This document shows positions 1 through 9,162 of a stretch of DNA of 11,550 nt, piece after piece. Origin of the DNA: Deltaproteobacteria bacterium. GTDB taxonomy: Bacteria; Desulfobacterota; Syntrophia; Syntrophales; UBA2210. The stretch spans positions 1-11,550 of the forward strand of contig JAFGSH010000234.1 of the NCBI GenBank assembly GCA_016934695.1, read 5' to 3'. Position numbers and translations under genes: made by a program. Position 1 is the first letter of the stretch; every line of letters begins with the position of its first letter. Under the pieces are notes generated by a model. That model saw only the letters and a list, made by a program, of their open reading frames with translations. It searched no databases and was not told the origin of the DNA.

Positions 1-282
1 ATATGGGATCCTTCACTGGTGATCGACATCAACGGCGACCTCCTCTCGGAACCCGTCCGGATCGCCGTCGACGGCGCCCGGCAATATGCCTCCCTCCCGC
101 AAAAGTATGGAAAGCCGATTATCTGCCTTCGATTCGGACGCATCGAGAACGATATCATGGAGCAGATCCTGGAAAAAGGGGGGATACCGGTGTACGACAC
201 CCCGGAGCAGTGCGCCCGCGCCATGTCTGCCCTCTTTCAGTATGGCACCGTTCGCGGAAAAATCGGTCTCGAAAAAGAATAA
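1..282 (+). CDS. Acyl-CoA synthetase (ADP/NDP-forming type), C-terminal fragment
   Basis: This is the 3' end of a gene that starts outside the window; frame 1 is open from the first base to the TAA at 280-282 (93 codons before the stop). The fragment resembles the end of the succinyl-CoA-ligase-like flavodoxin domain of ADP-forming acetyl/acyl-CoA synthetases. It has a DINGDLLSEP stretch, a KPIICLRFG beta strand, and the near-terminal GGIPVYDTPEQCARAMSAL segment, which matches the 'G-[IV]-P-V-Y-x-[ST]-P-E' helix entry typical of this family. By family knowledge these enzymes interconvert acyl-CoA plus ADP and phosphate with free acid plus ATP and CoA in the cytoplasm, often for energy conservation in anaerobes. 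The catalytic histidine and ATP-grasp parts are not in the window, so substrate and subunit type cannot be told. A CoA-binding protein without ATP-grasp is an alternative. Confidence 0.75.
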   Translation: MWDPSLVIDINGDLLSEPVRIAVDGARQYASLPQKYGKPIICLRFGRIENDIMEQILEKGGIPVYDTPEQCARAMSALFQYGTVRGKIGLEKE

Positions 283-303
283 GTACCTGAAAACACGGCT
301 TAG

Positions 304-576
304 TTAGACAAATTCAATAGTGATATCGGGAAATTCCTTTTCAAATTCATTTTTCAGATCTCTCATGAGTGATGACATGATTGCCATGGCGATACCGCGA
401 CAGGTAAAACAGCTCGGCAGGTGATCCGTAAAATCGGTAAAGATGTACATCTCTCGTTTTGCTTCGTTATAGCGGGCCCGGGTTACCACCCCCAGACGAT
501 CGAGAGAAAGGCCGCTCTCGGGGTCCTTGACCCGCGCGAGGATCGTGTCGATCTTCCGTGTCATTTCGAGGTTCAT
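304..576 (-). CDS. Small MIP18/DUF59-like protein (possible iron-sulfur assembly factor)
   Basis: A 90-residue cytoplasmic protein. Residues 17-31 (VKDPESGLSLDRLGV) match the N-terminal signature of MIP18/DUF59 proteins, 'V-x-D-P-E-[ST]-G-x-S-[IL]-x-x-L-G-[LV]-[VI]'. A predicted beta strand (REMYIFTDF) follows, then a cysteine pair C56-F-T-C59 ahead of a long amphipathic helix, and the chain ends in a strand (DITIEFV), as in the MIP18 fold. Family members (SufT, PaaD-like and Nbp35-associated proteins) act in Fe-S cluster assembly or target maturation. Here the assignment rests on motif resemblance only, and the second half diverges from what I know. The ATG at 574-576 is preceded by GGAGGT 8 nt upstream, which fixes the start; Met5 is a weaker option. 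The gene is divergent from the nitroreductase and convergent with the acyl-CoA synthetase, so it is probably monocistronic. Confidence 0.6.
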   Translation of the reverse strand: MNLEMTRKIDTILARVKDPESGLSLDRLGVVTRARYNEAKREMYIFTDFTDHLPSCFTCRGIAMAIMSSLMRDLKNEFEKEFPDITIEFV

Positions 577-584
577 AGCTATGC

Positions 585-590
585 ACCTCC
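585..590 (-). promoter_or_regulatory. Ribosome binding site of the MIP18-like gene
   Basis: A perfect GGAGGT on the minus strand lies 8 nt before the ATG at 574-576. It supports this start over the in-frame Met5 codon. Confidence 0.7.
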
Positions 591-610
591 GTCTATAATT
601 AAGTAATCAA

Positions 611-639
611 TTGACAAATGGCAAGGGCGCAGTTAAACC
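611..639 (+). promoter_or_regulatory. Possible promoter of the nitroreductase gene
   Basis: The 94-bp divergent region has a perfect -35-like TTGACA at 611-616. Seventeen bases later comes only a weak -10-like TAAACC (634-639, three of six consensus bases). TTGACA overlaps an 8-bp palindrome TCAATTGA (607-614) that could be an operator half or chance. On the opposite strand I found only weak candidates, such as TATAGA near the ribosome site, for the divergent gene. Confidence 0.3.
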
Positions 640-655
640 ATAACATCAGACACGA

Positions 656-664
656 AGGAGGAGG
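656..664 (+). promoter_or_regulatory. Ribosome binding site of the nitroreductase gene
   Basis: A purine run AGGAGGAGG lies 6 nt upstream of the ATG at 671. It is a strong Shine-Dalgarno match and sets the start. Confidence 0.75.
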
Positions 665-670
665 ATCTGC

Positions 671-1339
671 ATGGTGGAACTCAAGGAAGCCGTCAAAAAT
701 CGCCGCAGCATTCGATCTTTTTTAGACAAGCCCGTCAAAAGGGGAATCATCGAAGAGATACTCTCGGACGCGCTGTGGGCTCCATCGTGGGGGAATACCC
801 AGCCTTGGGAAATCGTGGTGGTCTCGGGGGATACTCTTGCCGCCATCAAAGCGGAAAACCAGCGTGCCATTATGGCGGGCGAACAGTCCAATCCCGACAT
901 TCCCATGCCGGCGGAATGGCCGGAGGTTAATAAAGAACGCTATCGCGACGTGGGGAAGCGCACCTTGAAGGCATTGTCCATTCCACGGGAAGACGCACAG
1001 GCGCGGCTGGACTTCTACAACCGGATGTTCGGGCTCTTCGACGCCCCCGTGCTTCTCCTCATCGCCGTCGACAGGGAACTCTTGCTCGAATACTCCATGC
1101 TCGACGTGGGGCTCTTTGCCCAGACCCTCTGCCTCCTTGCCCACGAGAGGGGACTGGGAACCTGCATCATGGCGGCGGCCGTTCACTATCCCGACAAACT
1201 GCACAATTTGTGCAATATACCGGATACCAAGCGAATCGTCATCGGGATCGCCCTCGGCTGGCCCGAGAAGGAGAATCCCGTAAACACTTTCGAGAGGGCA
1301 CGGGGAGGGTTGGACGAATTTGTGCGTTGGGTTGAATAG
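671..1339 (+). CDS. Nitroreductase family protein (FMN-dependent)
   Basis: 222 residues, normal for the family. The RRSIR box at residues 11-15 matches the N-terminal FMN-phosphate binding signature. APSWGNTQPW (37-46) matches the 'A-P-S-x-x-N-x-Q-P-W' motif that contacts flavin. G-L-G-T at 161-164 and GIALGWPE at 192-199 form the C-terminal FMN-binding part. By family knowledge these are homodimeric cytoplasmic flavoproteins using NAD(P)H to reduce nitroaromatics, quinones, enones or other electrophiles; the true substrate cannot be read from sequence. The ATG at 671 has a strong ribosome site. The gene stands alone on the plus strand, divergent from the MIP18-like gene and convergent with the patatin gene. 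The segment from about 75 to 125 between the two FMN motifs is the variable region that sets substrate range and has no motif I recognise. Confidence 0.93.
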   Translation: MVELKEAVKNRRSIRSFLDKPVKRGIIEEILSDALWAPSWGNTQPWEIVVVSGDTLAAIKAENQRAIMAGEQSNPDIPMPAEWPEVNKERYRDVGKRTLKALSIPREDAQARLDFYNRMFGLFDAPVLLLIAVDRELLLEYSMLDVGLFAQTLCLLAHERGLGTCIMAAAVHYPDKLHNLCNIPDTKRIVIGIALGWPEKENPVNTFERARGGLDEFVRWVE

Positions 1340-1376
1340 AAAGGGCGGCGTGCAGAGGAACAGAGGCTGCCCGCCC
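1334..1376 (-). terminator. Possible Rho-independent terminator for the minus-strand series
   Basis: The arms GGGCGG (1343-1348) and GCAG (1352-1355) pair with CTGC (1367-1370) and CCGCCC (1371-1376), with a 3-nt bulge and an 11-nt loop. Read on the minus strand, the stem is followed by TTTCTATT, a modest U tract, so it could stop transcription arriving from the patatin gene. Read on the plus strand there is no U tract. The tail overlaps the last codons of the nitroreductase gene. Stem stability was judged by eye only. Confidence 0.4.
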
Positions 1377-1460
1377 CGACGGCCTGCCTGGATAACGTCC
1401 GATAAGATATGTTATGTAAACTTTAACTACGGTCTGCCCAGGCCAGGCTCGAGAAACCTG

Positions 1461-2399
1461 TTACCCTATCACGTCCTTCACCAGAGGAAGGCTCAGATCA
1501 AAGGCGTGTCTCCCCTCACGGATGGCATCACCCGCCCTGTTGTATTCCAGCAGGCCGATATGAGCTAAACGGGGTGTTATCAGAATATCGGGCGGATCCC
1601 CTGCAAGTCTCTGGCGCGTTATACGATCCTGCATTATGTTGGTTGCAGTCGCCATGACCTCGAAGAGAGACGGATCACGATCGGGACCCCCCGGCCCCAA
1701 CCATGCCGGGATGAGTGTCTTGCCCCTCTTGACGGTACTGTCCAGGTACGCTGTAAGTTGTTCGCGCAATTTACCGGACGGCTTCTTCTCTTTCTTGGCT
1801 GGATCACTTTTCGGCTGGGTCTTCTGCGTCCTCCGCTTCCCCACGAGACCGGAATTGAGATTCACCGCGATGACAATATCCGCCCCCATGGCCCGGCATA
1901 CCGATACCGGCACGGGATTCACCAGGCCGCCGTCCACAAGCCACTGGTGTTCTCTCTTACAGGGGACAAAGATACCGGGCATCGATATGCTGGCGCGAAC
2001 GGCATTTATCAGCGAACCTTCCCTGATCCATACCTCTTCCCCCGATATGAGATTCGTTGCAACCGCGGCGAAGGGCATCGGAAGATCCTCGATATTCGGA
2101 TCGCTAAAGTTTTTCTTAAAGAATTTTATTATCTTATCTCCCTCGATCAGACCCGACCTGGGGAACATCACATCCATGAATCCGATGATGTCCGACCAGG
2201 AGAGCTCACGCACCCATTCATCCAGCTGATCGATAGCCCCGGCGGCCAGAGCCCCGCCGACGATCGCCCCGATCGAGGTCCCGCACACCATGTCTATGGT
2301 GATCCCCTCTTCCCGCAGCCCCTGTATCACGCCAATATGCGACCACCCGCGTGCCGAACCGCTGCCCAGCGCCAGACCGATCTTTCGTGTCTTTGTCAT
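1461..2399 (-). CDS. rssA: Patatin-like phospholipase family protein (RssA type)
   Basis: A 312-residue serine hydrolase of the patatin family. The glycine-rich oxyanion segment GSGSARGWSHIGVI (12-25) closely resembles E. coli RssA. The nucleophile elbow G-T-S-I-G places Ser42 as catalytic, and D156-G-G supplies the dyad aspartate. The FAAVATNLISGEEVW segment (110-124) and the PVPVSVCRAMGADIVIAVNL segment (162-181) also follow RssA. The family acts as lipid acyl hydrolases; the physiological substrate of bacterial RssA-type proteins is not settled. No signal peptide or membrane span is seen, so it is likely cytoplasmic or peripheral. Residues about 187-213 form a Lys/Arg-rich, low-complexity insertion absent from the E. 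coli protein as I recall it. The ATG follows GGGAGGGAG closely. The gene is the last of the minus-strand series, 22 nt after the UPF0280 gene. Confidence 0.9.
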   Translation of the reverse strand: MTKTRKIGLALGSGSARGWSHIGVIQGLREEGITIDMVCGTSIGAIVGGALAAGAIDQLDEWVRELSWSDIIGFMDVMFPRSGLIEGDKIIKFFKKNFSDPNIEDLPMPFAAVATNLISGEEVWIREGSLINAVRASISMPGIFVPCKREHQWLVDGGLVNPVPVSVCRAMGADIVIAVNLNSGLVGKRRTQKTQPKSDPAKKEKKPSGKLREQLTAYLDSTVKRGKTLIPAWLGPGGPDRDPSLFEVMATATNIMQDRITRQRLAGDPPDILITPRLAHIGLLEYNRAGDAIREGRHAFDLSLPLVKDVIG

Positions 2400-2421
2400 G
2401 ATGCTCCCTCCCTCTTCTCGT

Positions 2422-3144
2422 CTACGCTAGTTCCATATCCCCCCGGACCCCGAGTTTGTCCCCCATAATGATCAGTACGCCGAGGATTCCCTCGATCCCC
2501 ATCCCGTAGTCGAGGGCTCTCTTTATGTCCCCTTCCCTCTTCACGCGGTTGCCGACTGAGGTCGCCGCGGCATCGGCCAGGGTAGACGACTGGGACGTGA
2601 CACATACGGCATCCGCCCTTCCGAAGCTCGTCGAGTGTCCGACCGTTCCCGAGGAGGTGCAGATCCCGAGGGGAACGCCTCCGGATTTCACCCTGAGAGA
2701 GACCCGATAGCTGAGGGGGGAGTCTCCCGCGAATATTCCGACGGTGGCGTCCCTGTCAACGAGTCGCAGGAATATATCCCCGCCGTTTTCGATGATGAGA
2801 TTGTCTGAATACTCCATGAGATCCAAGCCGACGTGCCGTGCGATCGCCCCGGCGACGGAGGCCATCGGACCGACACCGCAGCGGCCAGATGCACCGATCA
2901 TCTCCCGTATGATCGCGGGGGCGAAAGGATCCGGCGCAACAGGTGTCAGGGAATCGGCGAACGAAGGGTAATGACCGATGTATTCTTCGATGCGTTCGCG
3001 GTGCCTGCGTATCGACCTGAGCGCCACCTCCGTACAATCGGTATCAGCACTGATATACAGGTTCGTCTCCTTGACCGTCACCGGGAAAGAGACGAGGAAT
3101 TCCCTTGAGATCCTGTTTCTATACGTTCGCTCCTGGTATTCCAT
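2422..3144 (-). CDS. UPF0280 family protein (ApbE-like fold)
   Basis: 240 residues, the usual length for UPF0280. The start (YQERTYRNRI, then LVSFPVTVKETNLYI) fits the family N-terminus, which supports this ATG although no Shine-Dalgarno site is visible before it. Motifs include GVGPMASVAGAIA (90-102), ENGGDIFL (119-126), ICTSSGTVGHSTSFGRADAV (161-180) and STLADAAATSVGN (187-199). The last three recall the nucleotide and metal binding motifs of ApbE flavin transferases, to which UPF0280 is considered distantly related. The biochemical function is unknown, and I do not see the full ApbE catalytic signature. The family is known mostly from methanogens and anaerobic bacteria. It lies 54 nt after dnaE and 22 nt before the patatin gene, so cotranscription is likely. 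No signal peptide is seen, unlike the periplasmic lipoprotein form of ApbE. Confidence 0.85.
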   Translation of the reverse strand: MEYQERTYRNRISREFLVSFPVTVKETNLYISADTDCTEVALRSIRRHRERIEEYIGHYPSFADSLTPVAPDPFAPAIIREMIGASGRCGVGPMASVAGAIARHVGLDLMEYSDNLIIENGGDIFLRLVDRDATVGIFAGDSPLSYRVSLRVKSGGVPLGICTSSGTVGHSTSFGRADAVCVTSQSSTLADAAATSVGNRVKREGDIKRALDYGMGIEGILGVLIIMGDKLGVRGDMELA

Positions 3145-3198
3145 GGGAACATGACATCAAGGTGTGAAAGTGAATCGAAAGGCCCGTCTCACGGCGTC

Positions 3199-6100
3199 CT
3201 ACATAAAGCGTGTCGCACCGGGGCCCAGAACCGCATCGGCCTCTCTCCTGATCTCTTCCGAGATATCAATTCGTGCGCCTTCGCCCAGCGAGAGAATCGT
3301 TTCCGCACCATTCGATGATAATAGATGTATATATCCCTGATATTTGCCTCTATTTAAATCAAGAATAGCCTTAAGGGCTTCTACTGTATCTTCGTTCGAT
3401 TCTTCGGCATCGACCATGAAATGAACGGAGGAGAAAGGGCTCTTCATCGCCTCTTCGACAGACGCAATCTCCATCGCCACGATCTTTACCCCCTCATCGC
3501 CGATATCCAGCCGTCCTTTTACGTACAGGGGTTCCTCGCTGTGAATCAGGGAAATATTGTCACGGTAGAGATCCGCAAAGACGATGATAGTGATAAACCC
3601 CTTGAGGTCTTCGATGGTTACATAGGCCATCGTGTCCTTCTTCTTCGTGGTGACCTCCCGCACATTGCTCACCACACCGGCGACCGACACGGTGCTTCCG
3701 TCCTGCTTTGCCGATACCGTCAGGGAATCGCCGTCCACGATGGTATTCAGCCTGTCGGCATATTTCAGGAGGGGATGACCGGTGATGTAGAAACCCAGCA
3801 TCTCCTTCTCGTAAGAGAGCAGGATGTCGTGGTCCCACTCGGGGACATCAGGGAGATCAGGCTGCGCGGCGTCGGCGATCTCGGGCTGATCGAAGAGGCT
3901 GGTCTGCCCGTTCATCCGGTCGCGATTTCTCTTCTGAGCGGCGAGGGCGATATCCTCGTACCCCTCCATGAGACGGCACCGGTTTTTTTCCAGTGAATCG
4001 AAGGCACCACATTTGATCAGACTCTCTATAACCTTCTTGTTGATCTTGTGGAGATCGACCCGGTTGCAGAAGTCATGAAAAGAAGTGAATTTCCCGCCGG
4101 ACTCCCTCGCAGTTATTATGGATTCAACGGCCCCTGCACCGACGTTCTTCACGGCGGACAGTCCGAAACGGATATTATCTCCCACGACGCTGAAATCGGT
4201 GAAGGATTCGTTGATGTCCGGCGGCAGGACGGGAATTCCCATGTCCCGGCACGTGGCTATGTATTTGATGATATTGTCGCGGTTGTTCTTTTCACTGGTC
4301 AGCAGGGCCGTCATGAATTCCACCGGGTAGTGGGCCTTCAGATACGCGGTCTGAAAGGAGATCATCGTGTAGGCGGTGCTGTGGGACTTGTTGAATCCGT
4401 ATCCGGCGAATGTTTCCATCTGCTCCCATATCTTCTTCGCCTTGGCCTCCGGGATCCTGTTCTTCTTCGCACCGGCGATGAATTTGGGGCTTTCTTTCTC
4501 CATCGCGGAGACCTTTTTCTTGCTCATCGCCCGTCGGAGATTATCCGCGTCGGCCATGCTGTAATCCCCGATGACACCGGCGATCTGCATCACCTGTTCC
4601 TGATACAGGATAATCCCGTATGTTTCCTTCAGTATCTCCTCGAGACGCTGGTCCTCATAGACGATCTTCTGTCTCCCCTGTTTCCGCGCAATAAAATCGG
4701 GAACCATGCTCATCGGTCCCGGCCGGTAGAGGGAGATGAGGGCTATGATATCCTCTATGCAGTCAGGTTTCATGTTGACGAGGATATCCTTCATGCCGGC
4801 ACTCTCAAGCTGGAAGACGCCGTCCGTCTGGCCCCTCGCGAGGAGGTCATAGGTGGCCGGATCGTCGAGGGGAATGGTCTCAATCGAAAAGTCCTTCTCC
4901 CCCCTCCCCTCTCTGATGAATTTCAGGGTATCCCTGATGACGGTGAGCGTCCGAAGGCCCAGAAAATCGAATTTTGTCAGACCCACTTCCTGAAGGTCAT
5001 TCATGGAGTACTGCGTCACGATATCGTCGCTGGTCGGACTCTTGTAAAGGGGGACCCGCTCCACCAGGGGAACGTCGGATATCACCACACCGGCCGCGTG
5101 GGTGGATGCATGACGGTTCAAACCCTCCAGCGACTGTGAGAGCGAGAGCAGATTCCTGATCTTTTCATTCTTCCTCTGTTCCTCCGCAAGGCGTGGTTCA
5201 TTCTGTATCGCCTGTTTCAGGGTGATGCCCAGGGTATTGGGGATCATCTTCGCGATCGTGTCCACCTCGCCGTAGGGCATGTTGAGGGCTCTGCCGACGT
5301 CCCGAACAACGGCCTTTGCCTGCATCTTGCCGAAGGTGATGATCTGGGAAACCTGGTCGCTCCCGTACTTTTCGGTCACGTACCGTATGATCTCGTCCCG
5401 TCCCTCCATGCAGAAGTCTATATCGATATCGGGCATGCTCCTCCTGCTGGGATTCAGGAAGCGCTCGAAGAAGAGACCGTAGCGGATGGGATCGATGTTG
5501 GTGATCCCCAGTGCGTACGCCACGAGACTCCCGGCGGCGGACCCCCTTCCCGGCCCTACCGGGATGCTCTTCTTTTTTGCATAGTTGACGAAATCGGCAA
5601 CGATAAGAAAATATCCGGGGAACTCCATGGAGTTGATAATACCCAACTCCATCTCCAGCCTTTTGCGGTATTTTTTTTCGATCTCCTCGACATCTTCGTC
5701 GGCCGCGCCGTCCATTATGATCGGCATCAGGCGTTCCAAACCCTCCCGGGCCAATTTGTCCAGGTATTCTTCCTGTGAAAGTCCTGCCTCGGTTTCGTAA
5801 TGAGGAAGGAAGAACTGGTTGTTCAGATCGAGACTCAGGTTGCACTTTTCAGCTATTTGCAGAGTATTTGCAATAGCTTCAGGACAATAATCGAAGCTTT
5901 TCTTCATCTCGTCGGGAGATTTCAGGTAGAACTCCTCGGTCTGAAATCGCATCCTCCGGGGGTCTTCCATGGTCGTCCCGGTCTGGATACACAGGAGAAC
6001 CTCGTGTGCCAGGGCATCCTCGTGATTCAGATAGTGACAATCGTTAGTCGCAACCAGGGGAATGGAGAGCCTCTCGCCCAGCTCGATCAGCTCCCGGTTG

Positions 6101-6651
6101 GCCCGTTTCTGCTCTTCGAGGCCGTTTTCCATGAGTTCAAGATAGAAGTTTCCCTCCCCGAACATCTCGCAGTACTCCTCGGCCACCCTCTGTGCGCCGT
6201 CTCTGTCTCCGCTCAAGAGGAGATACGGTATCTCGCCGTTGAGGCACGCACTCGTGCAGATAAGCCCCTCGCTGTGGAGGGCCAAAAGCTGCTTGTCCAC
6301 GCGGGGTTTATAGTAGAATCCCTCCAGGTACCCGGCTGACGTGAGCTTCATGAGGTTTCTGTATCCGTGCGTGTCCTTCGCGAGGACGACAAGGTGGCGG
6401 TTTCCCTCGTTGCGTTCAAAGCGGCTTCCGGAGGCCACGTACAGCTCGCATCCGATAATGGGTTTTATCCCGGTCCGGTAAGCCTTCTGATAGAAGTCCA
6501 CGGCCCCGAACATGTTGCCGTGATCGGTCATCGCGATGGCGGGCATCTGGAACTTTTTCGCCTTTGCAAAGAGATCGTCGAGGCGAATCGCGCCATCGAG
6601 AAGACTATACTGGGTATGCACATGCAGATGAACGAAATCGGAGTAATTCAT
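3199..6651 (-). CDS. dnaE: DNA polymerase III alpha subunit
   Basis: The replicative polymerase catalytic subunit, 1150 residues from the chosen ATG (E. coli about 1160). An N-terminal PHP domain begins at HLHVHTQYSLLDGA (8-21) and includes TDHGN (42-46) and NDCHY (203-207). The polymerase core holds PVGPGRGSAAGS (364-375), the catalytic aspartates D408 and D410 in PDIDIDF, and D562 in KFDFLGL. Further landmarks are RPGPM (643-647), FNKSHSTAY (753-761), a helix-hairpin-helix region near 868-886, and an OB fold around 986-1060. QTSLF (916-920) is a canonical internal beta-clamp binding motif. The frame stays open 63 codons further upstream, but that extension overlaps the end of guaB and looks non-coding. 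MNYSDFVHLHVH is the normal family start, with a weak AGAGGT close to the ATG. The gene lies 62 nt downstream of guaB on the same strand. Confidence 0.97.
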   Translation of the reverse strand: MNYSDFVHLHVHTQYSLLDGAIRLDDLFAKAKKFQMPAIAMTDHGNMFGAVDFYQKAYRTGIKPIIGCELYVASGSRFERNEGNRHLVVLAKDTHGYRNLMKLTSAGYLEGFYYKPRVDKQLLALHSEGLICTSACLNGEIPYLLLSGDRDGAQRVAEEYCEMFGEGNFYLELMENGLEEQKRANRELIELGERLSIPLVATNDCHYLNHEDALAHEVLLCIQTGTTMEDPRRMRFQTEEFYLKSPDEMKKSFDYCPEAIANTLQIAEKCNLSLDLNNQFFLPHYETEAGLSQEEYLDKLAREGLERLMPIIMDGAADEDVEEIEKKYRKRLEMELGIINSMEFPGYFLIVADFVNYAKKKSIPVGPGRGSAAGSLVAYALGITNIDPIRYGLFFERFLNPSRRSMPDIDIDFCMEGRDEIIRYVTEKYGSDQVSQIITFGKMQAKAVVRDVGRALNMPYGEVDTIAKMIPNTLGITLKQAIQNEPRLAEEQRKNEKIRNLLSLSQSLEGLNRHASTHAAGVVISDVPLVERVPLYKSPTSDDIVTQYSMNDLQEVGLTKFDFLGLRTLTVIRDTLKFIREGRGEKDFSIETIPLDDPATYDLLARGQTDGVFQLESAGMKDILVNMKPDCIEDIIALISLYRPGPMSMVPDFIARKQGRQKIVYEDQRLEEILKETYGIILYQEQVMQIAGVIGDYSMADADNLRRAMSKKKVSAMEKESPKFIAGAKKNRIPEAKAKKIWEQMETFAGYGFNKSHSTAYTMISFQTAYLKAHYPVEFMTALLTSEKNNRDNIIKYIATCRDMGIPVLPPDINESFTDFSVVGDNIRFGLSAVKNVGAGAVESIITARESGGKFTSFHDFCNRVDLHKINKKVIESLIKCGAFDSLEKNRCRLMEGYEDIALAAQKRNRDRMNGQTSLFDQPEIADAAQPDLPDVPEWDHDILLSYEKEMLGFYITGHPLLKYADRLNTIVDGDSLTVSAKQDGSTVSVAGVVSNVREVTTKKKDTMAYVTIEDLKGFITIIVFADLYRDNISLIHSEEPLYVKGRLDIGDEGVKIVAMEIASVEEAMKSPFSSVHFMVDAEESNEDTVEALKAILDLNRGKYQGYIHLLSSNGAETILSLGEGARIDISEEIRREADAVLGPGATRFM

Positions 6652-6713
6652 AGACCTCTTGTCTCCGCGGTTGCTCAACGGTGTTCGAAGTTTTTGCGGT
6701 AAAGCCGGGTTTG

Positions 6714-8654
<1,941 letters not shown>

Positions 8655-8677
<23 letters not shown>

Positions 8678-9128
8678 CGTCTGTCCCTTTGATGCTTTCG
8701 AGAATCATGGTCACCGGACCGTCGTTTACGAGCGAGACCTTCATCATGGCGCGAAACCGCCCGGTGGCTACCTTGCCGACATATTGTCGCGTCCTCTCTA
8801 CAAAATATCTGTAAAGCTCATCGGCCTCAGCAAACCCGGCGGCGTCGGTAAAGGAAGGACGCCGCCCCCTCCGGCAGTCGGCCAGGAGGGTGAACTGCGA
8901 TACCACCAGCATTTCTCCCCCGATGTCCAGGAGGGAGAGGTTCATCTTTCCATCGGAATCTTCAAATATCCGGAGATTGGCTATCTTGTCCGAGAGATAT
9001 TCGGCATCCCGTTCCGTATCTCCCCGGGCGACGCCGAGAAATACCGTCAGCCCCTTCCCCACCTCGCCGATCGTGCGGCCGTCCACTGAAACCCCGGCAG
9101 AACTGACTCTCTGGACAACGGCCTTCAC
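8655..9128 (-). CDS. dtd: D-aminoacyl-tRNA deacylase
   Basis: 157 residues from the GTG at 9126-9128. The enzyme hydrolyses D-amino acids (and often glycine mischarged on tRNA-Ala) from tRNA, a chirality proofreading step in the cytoplasm. The [17 protein letters not shown] start, SQFTLLAD (77-84), the RRPSF segment near 89-93, and NDGPVT (135-140) with the invariant Gly-Pro are the family signatures. An upstream in-frame GTG (9144-9146) would add six residues, but AAGGGGGA directly before the chosen GTG and the normal family N-terminus favour 9128. The C-terminal codons overlap the start of the DUF1285 gene, and the nucleotide-sugar dehydrogenase ends 34 nt upstream. The C-terminal tail [10 protein letters not shown] is slightly longer than in E. 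coli. Confidence 0.96.
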
Positions 9129-9131
9129 GTT

Positions 9132-9139
9132 TCCCCCTT
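9132..9139 (-). promoter_or_regulatory. Ribosome binding site deciding the GTG start of dtd
   Basis: AAGGGGGA on the minus strand lies 3-5 nt before the GTG at 9126-9128. The alternative GTG at 9144-9146 lies upstream of this site and cannot use it. Confidence 0.6.
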
Positions 9140-9162
9140 GTGGCACATAATTCCAAATGGTT

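Noticed and set aside
1758..2468. 236-codon plus-strand frame opposite the patatin gene
   Set aside because: The Pro/Arg/His-rich translation has no motif, while the opposite strand encodes a complete RssA-type protein.
3150..3198. Hairpin CCGT/ACGG after dnaE
   Set aside because: It is only a 4-bp stem, and the following gene is close and on the same strand. It is not convincing as a terminator.
4048..5139. 363-codon open frame on the plus strand
   Set aside because: It is wholly antisense to the polymerase core of dnaE, with no recognisable domain. Long antisense frames are expected in GC-rich coding DNA.
6655..6685. Inverted repeat GTTG/CAAC between guaB and dnaE as a terminator or attenuator
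   Set aside because: The stem is about 4 bp with a 2-nt loop and no U tract, which is too weak to support.
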